DNA of 64,000 nucleotides from Desulfonema magnum (GTDB taxonomy: Bacteria > Desulfobacterota > Desulfobacteria > Desulfobacterales > 4be13). The DNA is taken from positions 310,001-374,000 of the forward strand of contig NZ_CP061800.1 of NCBI RefSeq assembly GCF_017377395.1, read 5' to 3'. The position numbers were made by a program, and so were the translations under genes. A model generated the notes under the pieces. The model searched no databases and had not been told where the DNA came from. It saw only the letters and a list, made by a program, of their open reading frames with translations. This document shows, piece by piece, positions 32,645 through 42,520 of the stretch (within the stretch, counting starts at the first letter, position 1; each line of letters begins with the position of its first letter).

Positions 32645-32676
32645 AAGGTGTTAGGTGTTAGGTGTTAAGTGTTAGG
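32645..32676. repeat. Heptamer repeat GGTGTTA
   Basis: Three GGTGTTA units and one AGTGTTA in tandem lie between the YdjM-like gene and the cyclase. The same heptamer occurs at 47327-47390, 47535-47570 and 55438-55465. Confidence 0.75.
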
Positions 32677-32742
32677 AAAAAATGTAAAGATTTCATTATT
32701 TGCTGTGACGAGTCAGGTCATGGCTGTTTATCCAAAATCTGT

Positions 32743-34935
32743 TTATTTGCTTGTCATGACCCAGACCCCCTGCCAATTCTCCGGGGGAGATTCCATAAGT
32801 ATCCGGCATTTTTTCTCATAAGCAGATGCAGGAGGATCAAGGTCTCTGATCTCGGAAAAAATTTCCCGGGCATCTGCGAACTGTCCCTTGTAAAACATTT
32901 CCAGCCCCCGGGCAAAGGTCTTCAGAATCGCTTTTCTGCTCTCGTAATCCTCCGCAAACATAGGCTCATAAACCGTGACCGGCTCCTTACGTCCCACCAC
33001 AGCCACCCTTGCCAGCTCCCGCACAGGAAATGCGTCGCCTAAAAGTTCCAGCGTGAATTGGGAGATCATGGTGTAAGTGGCGAACTGTTTGTTTGTCCCT
33101 TCAAGTCGTGCGGCCAGATTCACCGCATCTCCGAGCATGGTATAGTCAAACCGTGTGTGTGATCCCAGGTTGCCGACCACAGCCGGGCCGGTATTTATGC
33201 CAATTCGCATCAGCATATCCGTGCCAATACGCTCTCTGAATCCGGGCCGCATTTTTGCCAGTTCTTTCTGGCATTGAAGCGATGCCCGAACAGCTCTGAC
33301 CGCGTGCTCGGACACTTCAAGGGGTGCGTTCCAAAACGCAATAATTGCGTCCCCTTCGTATTTGTCAACGGTTCCGCCTTCTTCGTGTATGATATCCGTC
33401 ATCTCCGAAAGATACTCATTCAGCAGTGCGGTGAGTTCCTCGGGTTCCAGTCGCTCGGAAATGGAGGTGAATCCCTGAATATCAGAAAAGAAAATGGAAA
33501 GAATCCGACGTTCTCCGCCCAGCTTGAGCTGCTCGGGATGCCGGATCAGTTGTTCAATGAAAAGCGGACTGAGATAGTGTCTGAAAGCGTTCTTAATGTA
33601 TCGCTTCTGACGCCCCTCGGTGGCATAGTTCGCTGCCAGAGAAATGATGAGAGACGCGGCAATTGCGGTTTCCTGAATAACTAACAGCAGCCACAGACCG
33701 TAAAAATAAGATACAAGAGAAATGAGTACAGGTGTAGTAAGGAAGATAAAACTGACAATTACGCCGCCAGCGATGCTGCTGAAAAAAGAGGCTGAGATCG
33801 CACAACTCAGAGATAAAAAGAAAACAATGATGAGGATCAGCCAGGTCGGCGAGATGCGCATAAAATCGCGGGAAAGAAAGTTGTCCAGCATGGTCGCGTG
33901 AATTTCCACACCGGTATATATTCCGCCGACTGGGGCAGGACGCAAGTCGAAAAGTCCCGGCGCTGAAAATCCAAAGAAGACATATTTATCTTTGAAAGCG
34001 TTTTCCTCTCGAATCACGGGTTTCTCATTGCTGAGAAGGCGTATTTCTGATTGCAGCACTGCTGCCGCACTGTATGCTTTATGCGTGCCGGACGGTCCCC
34101 GGTAACGTAAAACAGCATGGCCGCGGTCATCTATGGGAATACCTTTTCCATCAAGGGTAAATCTTCCGGGGAGAATACTTGCCTTTGCATTGGGATTCCC
34201 AGCCAGATATGACCCCAGGCCCGTAGAGAGCAGGGGGCTGCCATCAAAGACATTAAAAGGGCTGATGCGGCGATAAACCCCGTCCTTGTCGGGATTCATG
34301 CGGACATTACAAAGTGCGGCAGCGTTGTTTGCAACTTCGGGGATAGGCATGACAGCTCTGGGAAAGAGAATCTCATCAGCATTGGTCAGCGTCAGCCATT
34401 CCTCCAGGCCAATGATTTTTAATTCAGGTCTGGAAAACTCACTCGGCCAACTCATCTCGCTTCCGGCAGTTTTTCCCAGAAACACAGACCCTGCTGCAAA
34501 TCTCCCGAACTCAGAAATTGTGGCTCCGAACCTCTCATCATCCTCCACACCGTAAGCGGAAGGCTCGGTAAAAAGTACATCAAAGGCCAGGGATTTTGCT
34601 CCGCTCCTCTGGCAATAGTTTATAATTGCCGCATACACCTCCCTGGGCCAGGGCCAGGTCAGGCCGCTTTCCTCCTTTGCCCAGTCCAGACTGTTCTGAT
34701 CCAGCAGAATCAGGCGAATGTCATCCGTGGCAATGCCTGGTTTTGCCATGAGGGAGGCGCGCCAGTCCCATGTCCTCGCCTCCCATGAATCAAGCCAGCC
34801 CGGAGACCAGAGCGCAATTGCCAGAACCGCCCCGGTCACTCCGATGATAACCCCTTGAATGAGTTTGGCAATTTGTGATTTGTGATTTGTGATTTGCGAT
34901 TTGGAATTTGTGATTTGTAATTTGGAATTTGCCAC
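32743..34935 (-). CDS. CHASE2-domain adenylate/guanylate cyclase
   Basis: A 730-residue protein. An N-terminal membrane helix (GVIIGVTGAVLAIALW, about 30-45) leads to an extracytoplasmic CHASE2 sensor (about 50-345: IRLILLDQNSLDWAKEE, FDVLFTEP, KYVFFGFSAPGLFDLRP). Two or three more helices follow, then a class III cyclase (about 475-680): FFSDIQGFTSISERLEPEEL (first metal Asp), KYEGDAIIAFW (second), GINTGPAVVGNLG and DYTMLGDAVNLAARLE. It makes cAMP or cGMP in response to an outside cue. The GTG start and the first 20 residues lie within nine TTTGTGA-type heptamers, with no Shine-Dalgarno site. Confidence 0.85.
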   Translation of the reverse strand: MANSKLQITNSKSQITNHKSQIAKLIQGVIIGVTGAVLAIALWSPGWLDSWEARTWDWRASLMAKPGIATDDIRLILLDQNSLDWAKEESGLTWPWPREVYAAIINYCQRSGAKSLAFDVLFTEPSAYGVEDDERFGATISEFGRFAAGSVFLGKTAGSEMSWPSEFSRPELKIIGLEEWLTLTNADEILFPRAVMPIPEVANNAAALCNVRMNPDKDGVYRRISPFNVFDGSPLLSTGLGSYLAGNPNAKASILPGRFTLDGKGIPIDDRGHAVLRYRGPSGTHKAYSAAAVLQSEIRLLSNEKPVIREENAFKDKYVFFGFSAPGLFDLRPAPVGGIYTGVEIHATMLDNFLSRDFMRISPTWLILIIVFFLSLSCAISASFFSSIAGGVIVSFIFLTTPVLISLVSYFYGLWLLLVIQETAIAASLIISLAANYATEGRQKRYIKNAFRHYLSPLFIEQLIRHPEQLKLGGERRILSIFFSDIQGFTSISERLEPEELTALLNEYLSEMTDIIHEEGGTVDKYEGDAIIAFWNAPLEVSEHAVRAVRASLQCQKELAKMRPGFRERIGTDMLMRIGINTGPAVVGNLGSHTRFDYTMLGDAVNLAARLEGTNKQFATYTMISQFTLELLGDAFPVRELARVAVVGRKEPVTVYEPMFAEDYESRKAILKTFARGLEMFYKGQFADAREIFSEIRDLDPPASAYEKKCRILMESPPENWQGVWVMTSK
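34868..34933. repeat. Nine heptamers (TTTGTGA) over the cyclase start
   Basis: TTTGTGA, TTTGCGA, TTTGGAA and TTTGTAA variants follow in perfect 7-base register. In the coding sense they encode ANSKLQITNSKSQITNHKSQ. Because seven is not a multiple of three, gain or loss of a unit would shift the reading frame. Confidence 0.85.
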
Positions 34936-34950
34936 AGTGTCTGTCTGTTA

Positions 34951-35901
34951 TCAGATGTTTCTAAAAACTGCCATGAATCTGGGCTGTCTTGGCCCGGCTG
35001 TTTTAACTTTGGTGTATCTTCCGATGTGCTTTCGGAGGGCGGCAATTCGAACGGCCGGAGGCGGATGTGTTTTGGCGAAGTCAAGCCTTCCGGGTTTCAG
35101 TCTTTTCTTCATCACGTTAAGCATATCCACCAGTCCATTGGGATCATAGCCCACGTTCTTTAAAATTTTCACCGCTGCCATATCTGCTTCAAGCTCAAAT
35201 GATCGGGAATAGCCATTGTTGACAAGGGTTGAAGTGATGTCGGAAATAGAATCTTCGAATGTCTCGGTAAGTTGGGCCAGTTCTTTTTGGCCAAATGATT
35301 TGGTCCCCTCAATGGCAAGCGTCGTGAGCGCGGAAGTGATCCGTGACTTTTTGATAGCCTGAAGTCCGTGTTTCAGCTGAACATGACCGATTTCATGGGC
35401 AAGAACTGCCGCGGCAGCGTCCTCGTGTTTGCAACATCTGAGCATTCCCCGGGTCACGAATATCAGCCCTCCGGGTGCGGCAAACGCGTTGATTTCATCT
35501 GAGTTGAGGATCAGGAAATGGTAGCTGCCAAAGGTCTCCGGCAATTCCGAAGCCTGAGCCAAAGCTTTTCCAAGTACGTTCAGGAACATATTTGCCTGCG
35601 GTTTGTTATACGGCCTGTATTTGGCGGTAATGGTCGCGGCCACGGTGCGGCCGATGTAATATTCCTGTTCAGGGGTGATGTCCTGAAAGCTTCTGGCAAC
35701 AGCACTGGCGCTTTTATTGATCGAGTCTGCCTGAGATTCGTCAATAACCCCCTGAGACACGGCGATGGACGTACCGATTTTGGTGACAGCCTCCATTGTC
35801 TTACAACCCGAAATAAGAGCGGAAAATAGCGGCGCAAGTCCTGCTCCCAAAATATATTTGCCGGAAAGATTTAAAAATTCTCTTCTGTCTGATTTCATCA
35901 T
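34951..35901 (-). CDS. M48-family metalloprotease, Tat-type lipoprotein
   Basis: A 316-residue protein. The N-terminus SDRREFLNLSGKYIL looks like a twin-arginine signal and ends in the lipobox ISGC (about 33). The zinc motif LAHEIGHVQLKHG (HExxH) lies near residue 168, and the third ligand is in FELEADMAAV near 240. This fits BepA/YggG-like M48 proteases that act on envelope proteins. The SH3 protein precedes it with an ATGA overlap and the CHASE2 cyclase follows 16 bases later, so the three form one transcription unit. Confidence 0.85.
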   Translation of the reverse strand: MMKSDRREFLNLSGKYILGAGLAPLFSALISGCKTMEAVTKIGTSIAVSQGVIDESQADSINKSASAVARSFQDITPEQEYYIGRTVAATITAKYRPYNKPQANMFLNVLGKALAQASELPETFGSYHFLILNSDEINAFAAPGGLIFVTRGMLRCCKHEDAAAAVLAHEIGHVQLKHGLQAIKKSRITSALTTLAIEGTKSFGQKELAQLTETFEDSISDITSTLVNNGYSRSFELEADMAAVKILKNVGYDPNGLVDMLNVMKKRLKPGRLDFAKTHPPPAVRIAALRKHIGRYTKVKTAGPRQPRFMAVFRNI

Positions 35902-36398
35902 CTGCCACCTCCTCCCGCGGATAATCCGCCTTTTTTCAAAAACCGTTTTATCTGGTTCGGGGTCACCACGATCTTTTCCATGCGATCTACCCAGGTGAAA
36001 TCAATTTTAGGGTTTTTTACTTTGAATTCCTGCTCGACCTGTTTATTGAACCCCTTTCCGGCCAGCGCGAGTTCATCAGCGCTGGCTGCAAGACTGACAT
36101 CCTTTGTTCCGGCCCTGATCACGATTTTCTTGGTCGTAAGGGCAGATGCATGTATCCAGCCCCCGGCTCTGCTGCCAGGCACACTGACCCTGATCCAGGA
36201 ACCTTTTTCCTCTCGCACCTGAACTCGGTCGCCATAGGAGAGATTAACCACAATTCGGCCCAGGAATGAGGGCGTGGAACGAATTTGCCCCTGCCTGACC
36301 TGCACACTCATCATTTTTTCTCCTGTTGCATACGCACAAAATGCGGTCAGAGAAAACAGAACAAACATCATTAACATTGTTTTGAATCTGGTGATCAT
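35898..36398 (-). CDS. Secreted SH3-domain protein
   Basis: A 166-residue protein with a signal peptide (MLMMFVLFSLTAFCAYA). A bacterial SH3 domain covers about residues 30-90: VQVRQGQIRSTPSFLGRIVV, LSYGDRVQVREEKGSWIRVS, GGWIHASAL. The C-terminal part is helical with Lys-rich segments. Such domains bind peptidoglycan or proteins. It heads the SH3-M48-cyclase operon and its stop overlaps the protease start, so it may be the protease's targeting partner. AGGGAGGG lies upstream of the ATG. Confidence 0.75.
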   Translation of the reverse strand: MITRFKTMLMMFVLFSLTAFCAYATGEKMMSVQVRQGQIRSTPSFLGRIVVNLSYGDRVQVREEKGSWIRVSVPGSRAGGWIHASALTTKKIVIRAGTKDVSLAASADELALAGKGFNKQVEQEFKVKNPKIDFTWVDRMEKIVVTPNQIKRFLKKGGLSAGGGGR

Positions 36399-36527
36399 TT
36401 TTTTTACCCTCCCTTTCTTACCGGTGTTTCAATTTACAAATATCCTCCCCCTAAGAGCGTGTTTGAAAATGCTGCAAATATGCCGTCCTTACGGGTCTTT
36501 TCAAACCCCTTCTAATTATATTATACA

Positions 36528-37412
36528 TCACTTTGAAAATATTTTGGCAAAAAATCTTCGGATGCGGTTTCCTGATAATAATCTGTCTCTTATTTTGTAA
36601 CAAATGGAAACAAATTTCAAGTCACGAAAATGGTACATCTGATTTAACGTTTTTTCAAGGTGTTTTATATAAGTATTTGCCTGTAACAAACTGACATCTT
36701 TTTCAGAAATAACATAGTCAAGGTTTTCAACATATAGTTCTCTATGTTTGTTACATATGTATCGAATCAGGAAACGACGGTTTTCAGGTGTGCCACATGC
36801 GGTGACCATGGAACCGCTTCTCGCCCTGTAGTCAAACATCACTTCTCTGATCAGATGAAACTGCCAGCCCTTTTTCATCACACGAATCCAGAACTCCCAG
36901 TCTTCGTAGCCGATTCTCATTTCAGGATCATAACCGCCGCACGCTTCCCAAATTTCTTTCCGATACACAGAACAGGCCACAATAAAATTATGCAAAAGAA
37001 GCCTTTTTGGATCAAATTCCGGGAATTCCCATACGCCATCCTTTTCGCCAAAAAACTGGGCATACGGATAAACAACGCCGACGTTTGGATTGTTATCCAA
37101 TAGTTCTGATGCCTTTTTTAAATAATGCGGTCTGATTTTATCATCTGCATCCAAAGGGAGAATATATTCACCAGTTGCTTGTTTTATACCGGTATTTCTG
37201 GCTGAAGCCAGTCCTTTATTATCAGTATGAATGACCCTTGTTTTTGGCTTGTCATAATTCTTTAATATCCTTTTTGTGAATTCGTGGGTGGAACCGTCAT
37301 TGACAATGATAATTTCAACATCCTGATAAGGCTGGCTCAGGACAGATTCGACAGCTTCGTCAATATATTGTCCTTGATTATAACAGGGGATAATAACGCT
37401 GATTTTTGGCAT
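36528..37412 (-). CDS. Glycosyltransferase family 2
   Basis: A 294-residue GT-A fold enzyme. KISVIIPCYNQGQYIDEAVE starts it, VEIIIVNDGSTHEFT and EYILPLDADDKIRP supply the nucleotide-sugar and DxD (DAD) motifs near residues 40 and 90, and MRIGYEDWEFWIRV (ED motif) lies near 170. It transfers a sugar during surface glycan synthesis; donor and acceptor are unknown. There is no membrane segment. It is the last gene in the minus-strand glycan block and starts 15 bases after the next transferase ends. Confidence 0.85.
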   Translation of the reverse strand: MPKISVIIPCYNQGQYIDEAVESVLSQPYQDVEIIIVNDGSTHEFTKRILKNYDKPKTRVIHTDNKGLASARNTGIKQATGEYILPLDADDKIRPHYLKKASELLDNNPNVGVVYPYAQFFGEKDGVWEFPEFDPKRLLLHNFIVACSVYRKEIWEACGGYDPEMRIGYEDWEFWIRVMKKGWQFHLIREVMFDYRARSGSMVTACGTPENRRFLIRYICNKHRELYVENLDYVISEKDVSLLQANTYIKHLEKTLNQMYHFRDLKFVSICYKIRDRLLSGNRIRRFFAKIFSK

Positions 37413-37427
37413 GTTAAACCATTATTG

Positions 37428-38705
37428 CTAAAAAGTCAAATGAGTTGCAGACGCATCCGCCAACCCAGATAAGTCCGCCATGAGGCGTGCCAGACGGATG
37501 ATAAAGAGCCTACGATTCATTTTGTTAAAAGGAGATCGGACAGTTACACTTATCCTCGGCCTGTTGTGGCTCTCAGACATATTGGCGAAAAATCCTTGCT
37601 GCCAATCAGAAGCATATTCGCCTTCAAAGTCCGGGAAAATGGGTATATCTCTGCCTGATGCGGAGAGAAACAGACCTGTCAGCAAATAGGTTTCAACAAT
37701 ACGGTTTGTGGTTTCCATTTGCCGTTTTGCCTTGCTTACGGACTGTGTCTTTCCATGCCAGCGATATTTATAAAGATAATCAGGAAGAAAAAGCAGGGGT
37801 TCAAACAAACTGGCACGCAAAGCAAACTCATAGTCCTGGCACCCTTCATAAATTTTGAAATATCCCCCGATATCCTGAAAAAGGTCTTTGCGTATTGCCT
37901 TCAGATGACCGGCCACCATGCCATGAGAAATGAGATGAGAGGAGTTTTCCGAACGGAGTCTGCATCTCAGCAACCCGCCGTTTTCGTCAACATCCAACAT
38001 TCGGGAACTGATATATCGCACAGAAGGATATTTTTTGATCCGTGAAGTTAAAATTCTCAGACTCTTCTCCACCAGCATATCATCGCAGTCCAGATGCACG
38101 AGCCAATGATAATGAGCTGCTTCGACTGCCCGGTTTAATGATTCGCATATGCCAAGATTTTTCTCATTATCAATAATACGAAGCATCTTACGAAGGTTAT
38201 CCGGGATGAGAGACGCCAACACTTGTTCGGATACATTGGGATCGTCGTTTATAATCAATATTTCAACGGGTATTTCCGGAACATGCCTCACAGACAGAGC
38301 AACTGATTCAAGACATATTTTCAGATAGTCAAGGTGGGCATAAAACGGAATGATAATTGAGAACGCAGGTGGCTGAGGAGCAATGGGGAGATGATGCCCG
38401 TTTTGTGCGTTAAAAACAGATTGTAAAAATAAAGCCTCAGAGTCTTGCTGTCTGTTGAGAATGACTTTTGCGCATGAATCCTGCCTGTTGTTTTCAGGAA
38501 GAAAAGTGTTCGGAATATCAACTTCCGGGAAATCTCGCAGAATACGCTGAGTGTCCGTCTCATTCACATTAAGGATAGCATTTTCCAATCTGAAACACCG
38601 CAGTAACCATTGGGACAGTTTTCCTCGGAAATTCGTTTCAGCATTTACTCCGTGCCAAACTTGTTTATTATAAAATTGTTGTATTAAAAAATGAATATTT
38701 CTCAC
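37428..38705 (-). CDS. Glycosyltransferase family 2 with N-terminal extension
   Basis: A 425-residue protein. About 120 residues of unknown type precede a GT-A domain: FSIIIPFYAHLDYLKICLES, VEILIINDDPN, HWLVHLDCDDMLVEK (DCD for DxD), then IYEGCQDYEFALRASLF. The start codon is a GTG inside GAGAAGT-type heptamers (38702-38745) with no ordinary ribosome site. It is probably part of the same assembly line as its neighbours. Confidence 0.8.
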   Translation of the reverse strand: MRNIHFLIQQFYNKQVWHGVNAETNFRGKLSQWLLRCFRLENAILNVNETDTQRILRDFPEVDIPNTFLPENNRQDSCAKVILNRQQDSEALFLQSVFNAQNGHHLPIAPQPPAFSIIIPFYAHLDYLKICLESVALSVRHVPEIPVEILIINDDPNVSEQVLASLIPDNLRKMLRIIDNEKNLGICESLNRAVEAAHYHWLVHLDCDDMLVEKSLRILTSRIKKYPSVRYISSRMLDVDENGGLLRCRLRSENSSHLISHGMVAGHLKAIRKDLFQDIGGYFKIYEGCQDYEFALRASLFEPLLFLPDYLYKYRWHGKTQSVSKAKRQMETTNRIVETYLLTGLFLSASGRDIPIFPDFEGEYASDWQQGFFANMSESHNRPRISVTVRSPFNKMNRRLFIIRLARLMADLSGLADASATHLTF

Positions 38706-38745
38706 TTCTCACTTCTCACTTCTCAGTTACCTACTTCTCAGTTGA
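38702..38745. repeat. Heptamer repeat CTTCTCA over a glycosyltransferase start
   Basis: CTTCTCA occurs three times in tandem, and again after GTTACCTA. The GTG start of the gene ending at 38705 lies within the first unit. Confidence 0.75.
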
Positions 38746-40230
38746 AAGGAAAACTTCAACATCAGGGACTTCCATTTGCGGGAACAGACCCATGACTGAC
38801 ACTGCTCTGTTATGATATTCCTTGACTTTCTTATTTGTAAAAGACGGCTCTTTGGGAAGCGGCTTTTCAAACAAAACCGCATCTGCCTTGTCTATACGCT
38901 CAAAGCTATATTCCAGTTCCCTGGCGTGCATATCATCGTAAACCAACGTGGCAATCTTCAGTGTATCGCCGTTTTTCCCTAAGAATTCCTTAGATAAAAG
39001 CAAACTCTCGGTATTCAGAAAAGTGCTGTCCGTTGCCATCAGAATGTTTTTTACGCCATGATGTTTTAATACGCTGAAAAGCCGGGTCAGTTCATGAACC
39101 TTATCCAATTTAGGAACCTGAGTCATCGGAACAGATGCGACAATAATCATGAGTATAAGAACGTTTTTTATACGAGGAATATATCGGGATTCCTCTGACT
39201 TACTAAGAGCAGCCGCCATTGTGAATGGCAAAGCAATCATGACAGGCATTAAAAATCGCAGATCACTGTTCTGGCTTGTGGAACAAAGAAACAAATAGCT
39301 GAAAATGACGACAGCCGGTAAGAATTGCGTCCACTGCATCTGACGCTTCAGGATCATCCGAAAAATTAAAACCAGAATAATCGCACAAGGGAAAACAGAC
39401 CAATTCACTGCATGAAAGAATCTCTCCCAAAATGCAAAATATGATGTATCATTTGCCGCGTAAAATATAGCACGCGGCCCCCAACTGGAAGCCCATGCGT
39501 GTCCGAGATATAATTTGCCAAATTTCATCCAGATAAGAAATGAAGGAAGACATAAGAGGAATGCTCCAAACAGCGTTATACCAAGATATCTGATGCCATC
39601 CTTTCTCCATTTCAAAAAAATTATAATTGGTATGGCCAGGCCCATAAAGTATATAAAAGTTACTTTGCAAAAAAGGCCTGCAGATACAATTGCACCCCAC
39701 AGACAGCCGCGTGAGAAACTCCCGGCAGAACTTTTGTCTCCTGCTTCAAGTTCCAGACTGATGAGCAATAGAAAAGAAAGAATAATCCACGAAACAAGCT
39801 GATCAATCAGAAGTCTCCCGGCATAACCTTTAAGAAACGGGTTCAGAAAGACTGATAAAGAAGCCAGTAATATCACCCAATCCGGAACGCCTGTTTTTTT
39901 CATCATATGGAAAGATATAAAAATAAAAATCCATGTAAGCAAAGCCATGGTGAAAACCACAAGACCGACACCTCCGGCAGTTCCGCCGATTGGCCCCCAG
40001 GGCAGGGATAGGAAAGCCATGACAGGAGATTTTGCCATGATGGAAAGGGCCTCCTCCATCCCTTTAAAATCAGCAGTCCAAAACGCCTGATTTAAAGATA
40101 ACGCACGATGGGAAAAGTATAATTCCTCCCAGCCCATCTGATAAGGAGTATAAGTGATTACCGTAGGAAGAATAAGAAGCAGGGCAGCAATCAGAATTGC
40201 GGGCTTCACAACCGTTTGGGGTGAAATCAA
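38731..40230 (-). CDS. Polytopic membrane protein, GT39/ArnT-like
   Basis: A 499-residue protein with about ten to twelve helices (AILIAALLLILPTVIT, GLVVFTMALLTWIFIFISF, VILLASLSVFLNPFLKG). The first periplasmic loop has GWEELYFSHRA with acidic residues, as in GT-C enzymes that use lipid-linked sugars. The last 100 residues are soluble. It probably adds a sugar to the glycan or a lipid on the periplasmic side. The start is a TTG with AAGGAGA upstream, beside GAGTAAAC repeats. Confidence 0.65.
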   Translation of the reverse strand: MISPQTVVKPAILIAALLLILPTVITYTPYQMGWEELYFSHRALSLNQAFWTADFKGMEEALSIMAKSPVMAFLSLPWGPIGGTAGGVGLVVFTMALLTWIFIFISFHMMKKTGVPDWVILLASLSVFLNPFLKGYAGRLLIDQLVSWIILSFLLLISLELEAGDKSSAGSFSRGCLWGAIVSAGLFCKVTFIYFMGLAIPIIIFLKWRKDGIRYLGITLFGAFLLCLPSFLIWMKFGKLYLGHAWASSWGPRAIFYAANDTSYFAFWERFFHAVNWSVFPCAIILVLIFRMILKRQMQWTQFLPAVVIFSYLFLCSTSQNSDLRFLMPVMIALPFTMAAALSKSEESRYIPRIKNVLILMIIVASVPMTQVPKLDKVHELTRLFSVLKHHGVKNILMATDSTFLNTESLLLSKEFLGKNGDTLKIATLVYDDMHARELEYSFERIDKADAVLFEKPLPKEPSFTNKKVKEYHNRAVSVMGLFPQMEVPDVEVFLSTEK

Positions 40231-40235
40231 AATAT

Positions 40236-40375
40236 CTCCTTTACTCGTTTACTCGTTCCCAGGCTCTGCCTGGGAATGCGTGTTTCGAGGCTCTGCCTCG
40301 TACACAAAAGCGGTGTAGAATCTGGTCAGCCTCAGTCTGGCAACGCCAGGCGGAACCTGGGAACAAGTATATCTA
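40236..40375. repeat. CGTTCCCAGGCTCTGCCTGGGAA hairpins
   Basis: GTTCCCAGGCTCTGCCTGG is a palindrome, followed by GAGGCTCTGCCTC and, inverted, GGCGGAACCTGGGAAC. It fills the gap between two glycan genes, together with CTTCAAA heptamers at 40398-40425. Confidence 0.6.
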
Positions 40376-40403
40376 TTCCGCTTTTCACTTTTCACTTCCA
40401 AAT

Positions 40404-41432
40404 TCAAACTTCAAACTTCAAACTTTTAATTGTGTGTATGCACCGTGCATGTTCGCCAATGGGACATTCATTCATGGAAAAGTAGAAAAAGCGGTCGGAC
40501 AAATGGTTATTCACCTCAGCAGGCAGCATAACCTGTCTGTCAGGAAAAATGCATTTCAGAGGACGAATCAGGTCTTTCTCAGCCAGAATGAAATCATAAA
40601 AATTCCACACCAAAAAACAAATCCGGCCTGCTTCAAGAAGGGACAAATTTAAAATTCTGGCAATTTTTTCCATTGTCTCTGGAACGCTTTCGTGATTCCC
40701 CAGTTCAAGATATCTCGCATGGACAGCCCCGGACGCGATGCGTTGCTGTTCAGCATATATTGCGCTTACAGCATTCTCCGAAACAGTATAATCATAAAGA
40801 ACCTCCTCGACCATGGCACCTTTAAAAAACCGGAGCCATGTTGTCCATAACGCGAAATCCTCACAATGAGTCACCCTGACATCATGAGAATAACCACCCA
40901 AAAGATGAAACACGGACTTCAACGCAAGAATGCTGCCATGGGGAAAAGGGCATCCCACTTCGGCGGTGAAGCGTAAAATGCCGCCCCATGTTCCGGGACG
41001 GACAAGGTCTTCATCTTTGGAACTGTCTTTATGAACTAATCTCATTCCTGTTCCCACAATTGAAAGGTTCAGGTCAGCGTCAAACAGGAACAATTGCTTC
41101 TGAAGCTTTTCAGGACACCATGCATCATCGCTGTCAATACGGGCAATGAGCTCATATCGGGCAAGATTCAGTCCCACATTTAATGCAAAGACAAGACCGC
41201 TGTTGTTCTGCAATGGGACATATCGCACCCGAGTATCCTGAAATATCTCTGAAACCGATTCCAACTGATTAACTGATATGATACTGCCGTCATCAATAAC
41301 AATAAGTTCCAAAGGCAAGGAGCAAACCTGGTTCAGTACTGATACCATGGCTCGTTTCAACTGAACCGGCCAGTCATCTGTAAGTGATTTGCAAAAACAG
41401 GGGAGTATTACTGAAATTCCGTTAAAGTGCAT
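40404..41432 (-). CDS. Glycosyltransferase family 2
   Basis: A 342-residue GT-A enzyme: ISVILPCFCKSLTDDWPVQL, ELIVIDDGSIISVNQ near residue 40, YELIARIDSDDAWCPEKLQK (DSD for DxD) near 90, HCEDFALWTTWLRFF near 190. The C-terminal 120 residues form a helical extension. It is soluble, without a membrane anchor. The next transferase ends 17 bases upstream, so they are co-transcribed. Its end reads into the repeat-rich gap at 40236. Confidence 0.82.
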   Translation of the reverse strand: MHFNGISVILPCFCKSLTDDWPVQLKRAMVSVLNQVCSLPLELIVIDDGSIISVNQLESVSEIFQDTRVRYVPLQNNSGLVFALNVGLNLARYELIARIDSDDAWCPEKLQKQLFLFDADLNLSIVGTGMRLVHKDSSKDEDLVRPGTWGGILRFTAEVGCPFPHGSILALKSVFHLLGGYSHDVRVTHCEDFALWTTWLRFFKGAMVEEVLYDYTVSENAVSAIYAEQQRIASGAVHARYLELGNHESVPETMEKIARILNLSLLEAGRICFLVWNFYDFILAEKDLIRPLKCIFPDRQVMLPAEVNNHLSDRFFYFSMNECPIGEHARCIHTIKSLKFEV

Positions 41433-41449
41433 ATTAAATATCTGAGTGT

Positions 41450-42520
41450 TCAGGTGTCTGAGGAACCTCTGAATGCAGTTTTCATATGGACAAGCATCTG
41501 ACGGATTCTTCTGAACCCGGCTTTAAAGGCTATCCATATCATTTCTGAAAATGTTTTGGGAAGTTGATGATAGCAAACCAACTCCGCTTCAAGCTCTCCC
41601 TTCTCTTTTGTCAACTGCCCGATCTGTGCTTCAAGCCTGCTCACCTGATTCTGAAGCGATATGATCTGTGCATCCTGGGCCGGAACTCTCGGATTTATGG
41701 ACATTACCGAACTGGCGAGAACATATCCGTTCACGGGAAATTTTGTTTTATTGATATAAGAGCGAATTTCCAAGGATGCCTTTTTCCAGATATCAGGATG
41801 CTGTTTTACCGGTGCATTTCCGTCTGAGGTCATTCTGAATTCAGACAGGGTTTCATGTAAGGCTTCAAACCGGAGCCCTTTCTCCAATAATCGGAGCAAA
41901 AAATGCCAATCTTCTGTGTATTCCAAAGATTCGTCGAACAGAAGGTTATTCTCTTTCAACGATCTGAAACAGACTGAATAACTATTGATGGGAATAAAAT
42001 TCTCAATGAATAAATAAGAGATATGCTTAGGCCGGTATGCTTCCTCTGGCTGAGAACCTAAGTGGCGCTGATTGCTGGCTGAATAAATCACATCTGCATC
42101 TGTTGCATCAAACGCCTGGCGCATTTTCTGAGTAAAGAAGGGATATACAATGTCGTCATCATCAAGGAAAAAGATGGCGTCAAAGGTGAACCCGCAGTTA
42201 TAGCAGTAATCCAGGCCGACATTCAGCGGATATCCTCGTTTCTTATGTGTGTCAGTCGCGTGTAATAACACATAATCCAGCGTGTTAATTTCTTTGCAAA
42301 CGGAATCCACTTCTGATAAAATTTGTGTATCTGTGCCATGTGTCACCACAACGGCCAGGCATTTCAAATGCTGAAATGCGACTGACTGTAATGCCTCGGC
42401 CAGAGAATCATTTCTTTTCCCTGTTGTGCGGATAATTACCGCGAAGGCATATTCTGCGGCTTTCGTGTTTTTTAATGAGGAGGTCATGCGTCTGTCATTC
42501 ATTCCTTTTATTTCGCACAA
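41450..42520 (-). CDS. Glycosyltransferase family 2-like with C-terminal coiled coil
   Basis: A 356-residue protein: YAFAVIIRTTGKRNDSLAEA, CLAVVVTHGTDTQIL, FDAIFFLDDDDIVYPFFTQK (DDD as DxD) near 125 and LEYTEDWHFLLRLLEKG near 200 fit a GT-A fold. From about 275 a short coiled coil (IISLQNQVSRLEAQIGQLTK) and a basic amphipathic end suggest membrane association or partner binding. The preceding sulfotransferase overlaps by 26 bases; an ATG at 42502 would shorten the overlap. Confidence 0.75.
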   Translation of the reverse strand: MCEIKGMNDRRMTSSLKNTKAAEYAFAVIIRTTGKRNDSLAEALQSVAFQHLKCLAVVVTHGTDTQILSEVDSVCKEINTLDYVLLHATDTHKKRGYPLNVGLDYCYNCGFTFDAIFFLDDDDIVYPFFTQKMRQAFDATDADVIYSASNQRHLGSQPEEAYRPKHISYLFIENFIPINSYSVCFRSLKENNLLFDESLEYTEDWHFLLRLLEKGLRFEALHETLSEFRMTSDGNAPVKQHPDIWKKASLEIRSYINKTKFPVNGYVLASSVMSINPRVPAQDAQIISLQNQVSRLEAQIGQLTKEKGELEAELVCYHQLPKTFSEMIWIAFKAGFRRIRQMLVHMKTAFRGSSDT